This document shows positions 55,501 to 64,000 of a DNA stretch of 64,000 nt, in pieces. The notes under the pieces are model-generated. The model was given only the letters and a program-made list of their open reading frames with translations. It ran no database searches and was not told the origin of the DNA. Source of the DNA: Ascarosepion bandense (taxonomy: Eukaryota; Mollusca; Cephalopoda; Sepiida; Sepiidae); NCBI GenBank assembly GCA_037127315.1, contig JBBBDQ010000399.1:1484501-1548500 (forward strand). The letters are read 5' to 3'. The position numbers and the translations under genes were made by a program. Every line of letters begins with the position of its first letter. The first letter of the stretch is position 1.

Positions 55501-55918
55501 TTGGCCATGTTTTAACATCAGTTTTCATGAAGTACCAATAAAATAAATATGTTTAATATTATCGACCTGTTATTTTTATTACTGTGAGTAGTTGTCGTAG
55601 GGGAACGAAGCACACTGGTTTCCCCTCGGGTTTTGTTATGACGACCATGCTAGTTACTGTTAATAAGGAAGCTATAAAAAACTTGCTATAAAAGTAGCGA
55701 TAAGTTTTTGACGTTTCGTCTGTGTGGAAAGAGATATAGGATAGTAGATTAGTCCCTCAACAAGAAGATTTTCAATATTGTCAAGACTCCATTTTTGATA
55801 TTAATTGACTCGTGTTGTGATTAATCATATCCAGATGAGTCAGATGCTTTCTAGAGCGGTTACAAGGAATCGGTTATTTTATATAAACGTGGCACGTCTG
55901 GTATTTGGGTGAACTTGT
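55501..55918. other. No gene seen
   Basis: Flank of the LTR element. GAACTTG directly precedes the 5' LTR. Confidence 0.5.
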
Positions 55919-56334
55919 GTAATATAACAATCTGGCCCCACCCGAGGAAGGCTGATGCAAGCGGGGGTGTTTCCGGTCGTTGAAAGGAACGGATGTTTGT
56001 TTGACCTTATTTCCGGCAGTAGCGGAAATGGCTACAGAGGCAAACAGAACAGGTGTCTCTGAGAATTACGTGGGCGTGCGTGGGCGAGGCAAAACCGGAA
56101 GAAAAAGTCCCGGTTTGGAGATTATAAAAAGACCTCGGCGCACGGATTCACCAGACAGACCAGAGTAGCAGTAGAGAGAGAGACACACAACAGATACGAC
56201 GACACTCCCGTCAACCCGTAGAAGCGCGCTCTCTTAATTCTCTGTCCCCTATGCTACACGGTTCATCGTCATTAATAAAAATATAATTTATATTGTTATA
56301 TATATCCGCTGTTTGTGTTTGTGGCCTTGTACCA
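55919..56334 (+). repeat. 5' LTR
   Basis: Starts TGTAATATAACAATCTGGCC. TATAAAA at 56123-56129 is a plausible promoter TATA box, and AATAAA at 56274-56279 a poly(A) signal. Identity with the 3' LTR ends at about 56290; the last 40 bp differ between the two, so the exact 3' boundary is uncertain. Confidence 0.85.
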
Positions 56335-57161
56335 GACAGACTTTTATTTGGTGCCTAAGTGACTTGCTGTTTTGAGACAACAAAACAGATAGATACGAGC
56401 TGGTTACCACGGCGACGATTGAAAATTCAACGGACTTAAAACTACCAGATAGAAAGAAAAAAAGAAGACGAAAATACATAGCAGCCGCGCGACTATAGAC
56501 ATCAGCCAAGGTAGGTGACTCTTTGATTTGATAGTGTGTGTATTTTCTGCTCGTGTTTATAAGTCTAGTTAGAAAAAAAAAATGCATACTTTTGCCGATC
56601 TGACCCTAGAATTGAGAAATATGGATTGTTCGGTGTCGAACACGTTAAGGGTAGAACGGAGGGGGTGCAAGACTACAGAGAGTAGTACGCCTAGCGGGAG
56701 CGCATAGGTTGGGGTTGACGGGAGGAATAAATATTTACCTATCTGTAAGTACAAAACATCTGAGTTAATGATTTATTTTTTTTGTTAATATTTTACCATA
56801 TATGTGAAGTGAGTTTACTGGTACGTTGCTTAATTAATCTTACTTTTATTGAGTAAGTGAAATGTAAAATCATGTAAAGGAAGTTTCTTCTACACTTTAA
56901 AGTGGATAATTGGATTAACTTGTTGATAACAATGTTTTCGTTGGGTTGTGCAGTGTTAGGTTTTCTTTTTTTTTTTTTAATTTCTTTTCAATGACTGTAC
57001 ACTACAAAATGATTTACATTTCTATGGTTGTAAATTATGCTTTTGTGCAGGTTCCCATCAATTCAACATCCTCTGTGAATTTTCATTTATGTGACTTGGG
57101 AAATATCTTTTGAAGATATATTAATTTCTGAAAACTAGTAAATACCTTGGAACAGATAGAT

Positions 57162-57506
57162 ATGGAAAGATTTAGTGAAGGATATGAAGAACTCCCGAAG
57201 AAGTTGACGATAGGAGTCAGTGCTGGCATAGTCGGCGTAATAATAATCCTTGGAATAATAGCTAGGAAGCGGATTTTTAAGTGTAACAGAAGCAACAGTG
57301 CTTCGGGAAAGGAAATTGAGTTATCCGTTGTGAATAGTACTCCGGGGTCAACGGGTGTTCAACACTCAAATGTCTCTGCGTTAAACAGAGAGATGTCAAC
57401 AAATCAGATATGCTTGGATTCGAATCCAGAGGAAGTAGTTCAAGGAATGGAAAACATTGTACAAACTAAGGAACTACGAGTCACGGGTCCATTTTTTTTA
57501 GACTAA
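57162..57506 (+). CDS. Small single-pass membrane protein ORF inside LTR element
   Basis: 114 codons from ATG 57162 (the open frame reaches back 15 bp to a TTG). After a short acidic N-terminus (MERFSEGYEELPKK), residues 15-34 are a hydrophobic segment (LTIGVSAGIVGVIIILGIIA). A basic stop-transfer cluster (RKRIFK) and a polar C-terminal tail rich in Ser/Asn/Glu follow. No signal peptide is seen. The layout is that of the membrane anchor and cytoplasmic tail of a type I protein. An acceptor-like TTTTGTGCAG at 57043-57052 and donor-like sites upstream (AAGGTAGGT at about 56508; TGTAAGTAC at about 56744) suggest a spliced transcript. It may be a captured host exon or an envelope-like remnant. 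I do not recognise the family. Confidence 0.45.
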   Translation: MERFSEGYEELPKKLTIGVSAGIVGVIIILGIIARKRIFKCNRSNSASGKEIELSVVNSTPGSTGVQHSNVSALNREMSTNQICLDSNPEEVVQGMENIVQTKELRVTGPFFLD

Positions 57507-58143
57507 ATTAATATAGATGAAACCTCTAATCCTCCACAAGTAAATTGCATGCGGATTAACGTTGGAATCAGGGTAATTTTCTTCATTTTCTATTGAACAT
57601 TTCTCGGTCAGACTATGAATGATATGTACGGCAGATAATGGCCATTTTTCTGTGTTCAAACATAGTATGTTTGAAATTAAATTAAATTAAATGAAGTTAC
57701 ATGTGTAACAATAAACTCGAGCAGAAGCACGCATGGTGTTGGTCAAAGGTCATTTACTCGATGTTAGTTTAGAAACTGGGGCGTGGGTACCGCCTATAAT
57801 CATGTGGTTATGCATCGAGGCGTCTACGCTTATGGACAGAGTCGAGAAAGAAAATGAACATTTTTAAGAACTTTGCCCAATTCTGTGAAAATGGATATTA
57901 AAAAAAAAAAAAAAAAAGAACAATGAAACATCGAGCTGGTGGAACAATTTTCACGATGGACACGAACATTGTTGGGTTGCCGATGTAGGCTCCCCTATAT
58001 ATTTTTTTGTTGTTTTTTTTTGTTTCGGCATGCACATGTTTTGTTGTTTTGGCGTGCACATGTTTTATACAATTGTCGGGCTTGTGTGGCATGGGGAGGA
58101 GTGTGAGGGTGTTGCGCTTAAAATGTTCTTAGGTGAACATTTT

Positions 58144-58164
58144 GGAAAATGGGAGGGCGAGGAA
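58144..58164 (+). other. Polypurine tract
   Basis: GGAAAATGGGAGGGCGAGGAA, almost all purine, ends directly at the TG of the 3' LTR. This is the expected place of plus-strand primer for LTR elements. Confidence 0.75.
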
Positions 58165-58575
58165 TGTAATATAACAATCTGGCCCCACCCGAGGAAGGCT
58201 GATGCAAGCGGGGGTGTTTCCGGTCGTTGAAAGGAACGGATGTTTGTTTGACCTTATTTCCGGCAGTAGCGGAAATGGCTACAGAGGCAAACAGAACAGG
58301 TGTCTCTGAGAATTACGTGGGCGTGCGTGGGCGAGGCAAAACCGGAAGAAAAAGTCCCGGTTTGGAGATTATAAAAAGACCTCGGCGCACGGATTCACCA
58401 GACAGACCAGAGTAGCAGTAGAGAGAGAGACACACAACAGATACGACGACACTCCCGTCAACCCTTAGAAGCGCGCTCTCTTAATTCTCTGTCCCCTATG
58501 CTACACGGTTCATCGTCATTAATAAAAATATAATTTTTTATATATATGCGTGTTTGTTGTTTGTCGATATACAAC
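58165..58575 (+). repeat. 3' LTR
   Basis: Direct copy of the 5' LTR from TGTAATATAACA to the AATAAAAATATAATTT region, then a diverged end to about 58573-58575 (ATACAACA). Both copies carry the same 62-codon frame, which is therefore a by-product of the LTR. Confidence 0.83.
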
Positions 58576-58617
58576 ACTTGCATCGCAATAAATGTTCAAA
58601 ACAGAAAGCCTGATTAA

Positions 58618-58913
58618 GAAGATGTGCGTTGTGGAGCAGTGAATATCGACTCGGAAAGACAAATCGGAGAGCTGAGTTCGAATACCAGTTGAATTCCTTG
58701 TATTCACTTACGTACAAATATCCTTGGGTAAGGTATTAATCTGTCTCTTCCCTCCAGTCATGGGTTAAAAAACGACACAGATTGGGTTCTATAGGCCTGA
58801 AACCCAGTCTACCGCAGAAAGCAATGGCAAACTACTGCGGAAAAATCTTATGCCCAGTCAGTCTTGTCTCTTTCGAGACATGATCGCCCAAGCGAGTTTC
58901 ACGCATGACACTG
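58618..58913 (+). mobile_element. SINE-1 copy
   Basis: The head GATGTGCGTTGTGGAGCAGTG and the B-box-like GTTCGAATACC are present, with all body blocks, ending at the CACGCATGACACTG region without the CTGACTGA tail. Confidence 0.82.
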
Positions 58914-59477
58914 TTGTGGGGTAGTTTTCGCACTGAAGGTTATAATCGTGCTATGTCGGTTACTAATCGACTTAACGTACCCAAAATGTTAGGAACTTGG
59001 TAATCTTTCACTGAAAGCTGACTCCTTAGTTTTCGGCTAACTGTCGACTAATATCAACTGCTAGTAGTTCTACTGTACTCTAATAGAAGTCTCAAGAACT
59101 TCCTGTTAACACTTATTAATATAGGAGGGAGAGTCCATTATTTGAGGAATGTGTTTCCCCATAACAAAAAACTATTTCCCTGATTCTACCTGAAAAGAAT
59201 GGGACACTTCCAGAGTTATTATAACTGAAGTGTATTCGTGTAGCAACAAATTATTATTTCGTTTTGATGCAAAACGTAATGAATTTCTTTTATATACTAT
59301 TGCTCACCCAGTACGAGGCTGAATTTTATTGAGTAAAAATAATTTCTAAGAAGGATATATTATGAGGATAGATAAAGTTTAACATAAGACATGCAGTGGT
59401 TAAGACAGCAATGATCGGGAAATCATCCACTAGGGATTTTGCTCCTCAAAGTAAAGCCCCTCTCCTTCTTAATGTAG
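58914..59477. other. No gene seen
   Basis: Spacer with no recognised element. Confidence 0.5.
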
Positions 59478-59620
59478 TGTGATCGATTTCGACCTAGCAG
59501 ACCAGATACAGTCACTTTTTCACCGGCGCAGTGTGGCTTCTCTGTGTCTCTTCTACAAGTCCTTTCATGGCTTCTGCTCCGATTTTGGCTCTCTGGTTCC
59601 CCCATGCATGAATTTGCATA
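59478..59620 (+). pseudogene. LINE-A internal fragment
   Basis: VIDFDLADQIQSLFHRRSVA, SLCLFYKSFHGFCSDFGSLV, PPCMN, matching LINE-A between the thumb and C-terminal region. Both ends are truncated. Confidence 0.75.
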
Positions 59621-59702
59621 TATAATTAATACGTTTTATTCTCGATATTAGTCCTTTATATATTGTGAACCGTATGTCACGTGTTCGAGTTACGTCAGAA
59701 CA

Positions 59703-59918
59703 TTTTGAAATTTTTTTTTATAGATACTTGTATTTGTGTAGATATTCTGTTTTTAATCAAACAGCATATTTATATATTTATTTCTACCGGCCTGATTATT
59801 TACGATAAATTTTGTAACGAAAATGTAAATCATTAGGTAGGATTCGAATCTGTAACCCCTATCAACAAAACAGAATATCTACTCAAATATGAGTATCAGT
59901 TTAAAATAATATTCAAAT
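59703..59918. mobile_element. MITE-like element, second copy (shortened)
   Basis: Left TIR 59723-59764 and right TIR 59867-59897 share TAGATATTCTGTTTTTAAT with the 48166 copy. The centre is in the opposite orientation and keeps the B-box-like GATTCGAATCT (59841-59851) and the TTTATCGTAAATAATCAGGCCGG segment. The A-box part of the tRNA-like centre is deleted. Confidence 0.8.
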
Positions 59919-59980
59919 AAATTAACCAAATATGTCAATTGTTAAAATCCTTTCATCAATCTTCGGAACTTTCCGTAACA

Positions 59981-59982
<2 letters not shown>

Positions 59983-60060
<78 letters not shown>
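59983..60060. repeat. (CA)n(TA)n compound microsatellite
   Basis: About 35 bp CA then about 43 bp TA. Confidence 0.97.
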
Positions 60061-60064
<4 letters not shown>

Positions 60065-60660
60065 ATCCGCAGATATATCTCTTTTTCGCTATGTATCAGG
60101 TCATCAGTACGGTTAGACATCCGATTGCTTTTAGGCAGGATTGAAACCTGACAGAAATGACATCAGTCGGTGATTCTAACTATGAGCTATGGGTGCGCGG
60201 TAGAAGCAGACAGATTTTAGCGTGTGATACACCATATGACCACACACCAGCAGCTAAGGCAGATTTTCAGCGTGTAATATACCATGTAACCACACACCAT
60301 CAGCTAATGCAGACTTTTAGCGTTTGATATACCATGTGACCACACGCCAGTAGCTAAGAATGTTCGAATTAATTACTGAATGAACGATGAGTAGATGCTA
60401 GAGTAGCTAGTGTTTTTTCAAAATCTACCATTCTTCTAGAGTACCCAATATGGGTGTTAGAGCGTAAATAGTCATCCGCAGACTGTTTCGCTGAATCACA
60501 GCTTATCAGTGCAGTTAGACATCCGATTGCTTTTAGCCAGGATTGAAACCCGACCGAATTGACATTAGTTCGAGGCTCTACCTCTGAGCTATGGGTAGTA
60601 GGAGGCAGACTTTTAACGTGTGATATATTATGTGACCACACGCCAGCAGTTAAGTGTGTT
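60061..60660 (-). mobile_element. SINE-2 copies with ~50-bp subrepeats
   Basis: Two reverse-oriented SINE-2 copies. Heads are near 60145-60195 (complement of TAGCTCATAG) and 60540-60595 (complement of CATAGCTCAGAGGTAGAGCC). Between them (60207-60365) a ~50-bp segment GCAGACTTTTAGCGTGTGAT plus ATACCATGTGACCACACGCC is repeated three times, with a fourth at 60610. The subrepeats look like part of the SINE-2 5' flank or composite family structure. Confidence 0.75.
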
Positions 60661-60664
60661 CTAA

Positions 60665-62055
60665 TTCATTTCCGCTTTGACAGGTCCACGGCCGACCTGC
60701 TAACATCCGTAACGGAGTACATGCTACAGGCCCTTGATGAGTCTGACGAGGCTCGCGCGGTTGCTCTGGACATCTCCAAGGCTTTCGACAGGGTTTGGCA
60801 CTCTGGCCTCCTATGCAAACTACGCGGTTATGGTATTACCGGCCGCCTGCTTGACCTAATCCAATCTTTCTTAAATAACCTCAAAATGAAGGTCGTTCTG
60901 AATGGGCGTGCCTCTTCGTCCTACAGCACGAATGCTGGTGACCCACAGGGCTCTATCCTGAGCCCGACGCTCTTTCTTATTTTCATCAACGACCTCCCAG
61001 ATGAGATCAAGTCCCAAGTACGCATCTACGCAGATGACACTACAATATACTCCCGCTCCAGTAAGAAACCTGTCGTGGCGGACAGACATAATCTCGCTGC
61101 TGACCTTGAGCGGGATCTACACTCTGTGATGAACTGGGGCAAGAAGTGGCTTGTCAACTTAAATTCACCTAAGACCAAGCTGTTGTCTGTCAACCATTAC
61201 AGGCAACCTCTTCTGCCTCCCATAAGCATGGACCAGATGATTCTCCCGGAGAGTAATACACTACGCCTCCTTGGACTTACCCTGTCCTCAGACCTCAAAT
61301 GGAAGCACTATATTGAATCCATAACAAAATCTACTGCTAAGAAGATTGGGTCACTATGTCGATCCAGGATGTTTTTTCCACCTGAATCCACCCTGCATAT
61401 ATACAAGTCAACCATCCGTCCGTGCATGGAGTACTGCTGCCATTTATGGTCAGGTGCCCCTGCTGTTCTCCTCAGTGTTTTGACAAGCTCCAAAGGAGAG
61501 TCTGTAATGTGATAGGTACTGATCTGGCGACTCGACTGCAGCCACTTCACCATCGTCGAAATGTGGCCTCCCTTTGTCTCTTCTACAAATATTTTCATGG
61601 CTTCTGCTCGGATGAGCTTAAGTCACTGATGCCTCCTCAACAGATGTTTACTCGTGCAACCAGACTGGCAACTGGGTCCCACCCATTCACAGTCAAGTTA
61701 GCCAAATGCAGACGGCAATTCTACTCCTGCAGCTTCCTCTCTCGCACTTCACGCCTGTGGAACTCACTCCCGTATTCTTGCTTTCCTGACGGCTACAACC
61801 TCCAGAAATTTAAATGCAAAGTCAATACTCATCTATTAACCACTGGCCTCTAGCTCTCTCCCCTCCCCTGTATAACCTTCCCTTTCTCCACCTATGTATC
61901 TGTCATCGCACCTGCTTTCTCAGCTTTCTATTGTTCCTTTCTAACTAGTTTGTACTCCTCACTCTTTTCTAATTAATCTTGTTACATTTATGTAACCCCC
62001 TGCATATCAGTGGCGTTTCCGCCTTGCTCGGGGTGAAATGATTAAAAAAAAAAAA
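60665..62055 (+). pseudogene. LINE-A, best copy: RT domain through 3' end
   Basis: Begins inside the RT (FRFDRSTADLLTSVTEYM). Motifs in order: AVALDISKAFDRVWHSGLL (motif A); DPQGSILSPTLFLIFINDLP (motif B); VRIYADDTTIY (motif C, about 61020-61050); KWLVNLNSPKTKLLSVN; LRLLGLTLSSDLKW; and the thumb with CMEYCCHLWSGAP. A one-base deletion near 61485 shifts the frame. The second frame (to 61853) carries DKLQRRVCNVIGTDLATRLQ, HRRNVASLCLFYKYFHGFCS, SRLWNSLPYSCFPDGYNLQK and FKCKVNTHLLT. The 3' UTR ends GCCTTGCTCGGGGTGAAATG then ATTAAAAAAAA. CR1/Jockey-type. The endonuclease is missing. Confidence 0.93.
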
Positions 62056-62059
62056 AACT

Positions 62060-62200
62060 AGGCCTAGATGCTGTTTTTTCAAAGACTACAATTCTTCCAG
62101 AGTGCTCAATTAGAGCGTGAGAGCGTAAATAGTCATCCCCAGACAAATTTGTTTCTCTGTATCACAGCTCATCAGTTAGAGATCTGATATCTATATTTGA
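62060..62200 (-). mobile_element. SINE-2 fragment
   Basis: Tail-side blocks (AGATGCTGTTTTTTCAAA, GCGTAAATAGTCATCC, GTATCACAGCTCATCAG) are followed by loss of the head at about 62195. It starts directly after the LINE-A A-tail. Confidence 0.68.
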
Positions 62201-62241
62201 GGATGCGGGCTCGTTCGTGTTTTTAATAATAAAAAAAAAAA

Positions 62242-62472
62242 TTGGTGGGAGATGACGCCTGCGATCTCGAACGTTTAATACTAGAAACAGCAAAGGATGA
62301 CAACTTGATAATGTATTATCGAAAAATTCCTTCTGTTCAGGGGAAAAAGTTTAATATGAAAGTTAATAATTTAGACAAGACAACGAAGGAAACGAACGAC
62401 AAGACAACAGATGTTTATAGCAATAAGAAAGACAAACTTTATCTACAATATGAGCAACAATGTAGACCTTAA
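62242..62472 (+). other. Unassigned open frame
   Basis: 76 codons from a TTG (first ATG at 62311), after an A-run. Highly charged (Lys/Asp/Thr-rich: NNLDKTTKETNDKTTDVYSN). No motif recognised, and no relation to LINE-A or SINE-2. Probably not a gene; possibly an exon or retrocopy remnant. Confidence 0.25.
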
Positions 62473-62529
62473 TATGGAAATAAATGAATAGTATTTGAAT
62501 TGCATTGATAGAAAGTTTAATTTCTTTTT

Positions 62530-62900
62530 TAATCGTATCACCCCGAGCAAGGCGGTAATGCAACTGATGTGCAGGGGTTTCATAAGAGTAAAAGGATTAA
62601 GTAGAATAGAGTGAAGAGGAAGACGAACCAGTTGGAAAGGAGCAAGAGAAGGATGTGAATACAGGTGTGATGACAGTTGCAAAGGTGGAGAGAAAGGAAA
62701 GGATATACGAGGTGGTGAAAGAACTAGTCAAGTAGTTAATAGATGCGTATTGACATTGCATTTAAATTCCTGGAGGTTGTAGCCGTCAGGAAAGTAAGAA
62801 TATAGAAGCGAGTTCCACAGGCGGGAACTGCGAGAGAAGAAGCTGAAGGAGTAGAATTGTCGTCTGCATTTGGTTAATCTAACTGTGAATGGATGGGATT
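62530..62900 (-). pseudogene. LINE-A 3' end
   Basis: The terminus at 62537 is the complement of GCCTTGCTCGGGGTGATACG. The UTR and a coding remnant up to the LTKCRRQFYSFSFF / SIHS.VRLTKCRR-equivalent at about 62890 follow. Very close in sequence to the 1740 fragment at its 5' edge. Confidence 0.8.
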
Positions 62901-64000
62901 ATTTTCTCCCATTTAAATTCAAACATGCAAATAATATTATTTTTGTCTTTATAAGCGGGATGAAATGAATATCAAAGCTCTTTCCATTTAAGATGTCTGA
63001 TTATTTCTACAAAACATTTCGCGCCTTCTTAGGGTTTTAATATTCGTTTATAAATTTAACCCCTTAAAATATCCCGGCTTATTCTGCCGGATATTTTAAA
63101 AAAAAAATGTTTAATTTTGAATCACAAAGCCGCTTTCTGCGTAAAGAGATTTTTCTCTCCATTCTGTGGTTGTCAGTTGTCATGGAGATGTTGATCACTC
63201 CTGTTGCCGTACTTTCTTGAGTAGAGGTAAAAAGGGGTGATGACGTCATTGAAAGCGCTAATCAAGCCTCCCGCGCTGTTGCTGCTTAAAAAATAAAAAA
63301 AACATTCCGAAAGACACGAATTCGCTTTTTTTATGGGCATCTCCAAACCATGCTTAAACTTAAACGAGTCAATTTTCATATGCACGAGAAGCCTCTCTAT
63401 GGGCAAAGTAAACAAAACAGTTATCTTTTCTTTTCTCGAAAGTATATAAAAATTATTACAAAAGCAGACGATAACAAAATATTTTGACATTTGTATTCAT
63501 TTTTTGTATAATAAAATACAGAGTATCTATAAAATAAGTACATACGAAAAATTAATGAAACGTTTTTTTTTTTAATTATTTTAATTTCCAGCATATTTAT
63601 TGATGATGGTTCTTGTTGATTCAAGAATCATAAGTTTGTTTTTCAATATTATGGAAGGTTGAGCAGTAAAATTAATCGACATAAAATGTCTTTCGTCATT
63701 AATAATATTTTCCTTCAAGAATATTTGCTAATTAAATACACAGAATATTTTATTAATGCGCTCTGCTTGCTTGAAATAAACTGTTTTGCAATTCTGAACC
63801 GGAAAAAATAACAAGTGTTTATTAGAAAATTCTGAAATATCTCACTTAGCTGTTCTTAAAGGATGCACCGTCGTTGTCCGTAAAATAAATACGTTAATAC
63901 ATTTCACAATCAATATATGTTTCACATTTTGGCATGTCTGCTTTTATAATTTTTAAAGGTGATTTACAGTTTTACAACATTTATATAGAATTGATCTATA
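62901..64000. other. AT-rich end of window, no gene seen
   Basis: About 1.1 kb without recognised elements. Short minus-strand frames at 63173-63624 have no motif. Confidence 0.5.

Larger units (their letters stand above)
55919..58575 (+). mobile_element. Compact LTR retroelement (non-autonomous)
   Basis: Two direct LTRs (from 55919 and from 58165) bound a 1.8-kb interior without recognisable gag, protease, RT or integrase. A polypurine tract sits directly before the 3' LTR. CTTG precedes the 5' LTR and follows the inferred end of the 3' LTR (ACAACA-CTTG), a possible 4-bp target duplication. Over about 375 bp I count one difference between the LTRs (CCCGTAG versus CCCTTAG), so the insertion looks recent. 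The interior holds one small transmembrane ORF. It must depend on another element's machinery if it moves. Confidence 0.82.

Noticed and set aside
55980..56168. 62-codon frame present twice (also 58227-58415)
   Set aside because: Duplicated only because it lies in the LTR; it overlaps the promoter/TATA region and has no known motif.

Overview
This window is AT-rich, non-coding animal DNA made almost entirely of transposable-element relics, tandem repeats and microsatellites. I found no intact single-copy host gene, no bacterial-type operon and no CRISPR array. The repeats (tRNA-derived SINEs, a 5S-rRNA-derived SINE, CR1/Jockey-like and endonuclease-RT LINEs, a Penelope-like element, an R2/R4-type LINE, mariner and hAT fossils, very long GATA/GAAA/TA/CA arrays) point to a repeat-rich metazoan genome, most likely an invertebrate. 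The sequence alone does not fix the phylum. In the entries, LINE-A means the CR1/Jockey-like family whose 3' end reads towards GGGGTGAAATGATTAAAA. LINE-B means the second LINE family, whose 3' end resembles CATGATCGCCTACGTCC. SINE-1 and SINE-2 are two tRNA-derived families.

Layout. 0-6 kb: SINE-1 and LINE-A fragments. 6.1-10.35 kb: a 4.3-kb satellite of about 33-34-bp units with two homogenised dimer blocks (67 bp x 21, 68 bp x 6). 10.4-16 kb: a dispersed repeat, GATA and GAAA arrays, and a mariner fossil split by a SINE-1 and a GAAA block. 16-24 kb: LINE-A 3' ends and AT-rich DNA. 24.3 kb: a perfect 104-bp inverted repeat with a 7-nt loop. 24.9-26.3 kb: LINE-A carrying a 5S-derived SINE with a clear 12-bp target duplication. 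27-32 kb: a deleted mariner, GATA composite arrays and LINE-B. 32.5-34.3 kb: a Penelope-like element with reverse transcriptase and GIY-YIG endonuclease remnants. 34.5-36.3 kb: foldbacks containing hammerhead-ribozyme-like cores. 36.3-37.1 kb: the C-terminus of an R2/R4-type LINE lying in TAA repeats. 37.8-43.8 kb: LINE-B copies, one split by a LINE-A 3' end with a 155-bp VNTR. 45-51.9 kb: mariner, LINE-A, an inverted-repeat MITE with a tRNA-like core, and HHR-like motifs. 52-55.5 kb: a 32-bp minisatellite, then a hAT-transposase relic in which a 20-codon segment is amplified about 24 times with a 420-bp higher-order period. 55.9-58.6 kb: a compact LTR element with near-identical LTRs and one small transmembrane ORF. 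58.6-62.9 kb: SINE-1, a second copy of the MITE, SINE-2 and the best LINE-A copy (RT palm with YADD).

The most unusual recurring signal is a hammerhead-like RNA core (CUGANGA, then a hairpin, then GAAA), seen at seven sites on both strands. At 36170-36228 it has all three helices of a type I hammerhead. Penelope-like elements are known to carry such ribozymes, and a broken Penelope-like element lies 2-4 kb upstream. Nothing in the window looks like a working gene set; the genes are parasitic and mostly broken.
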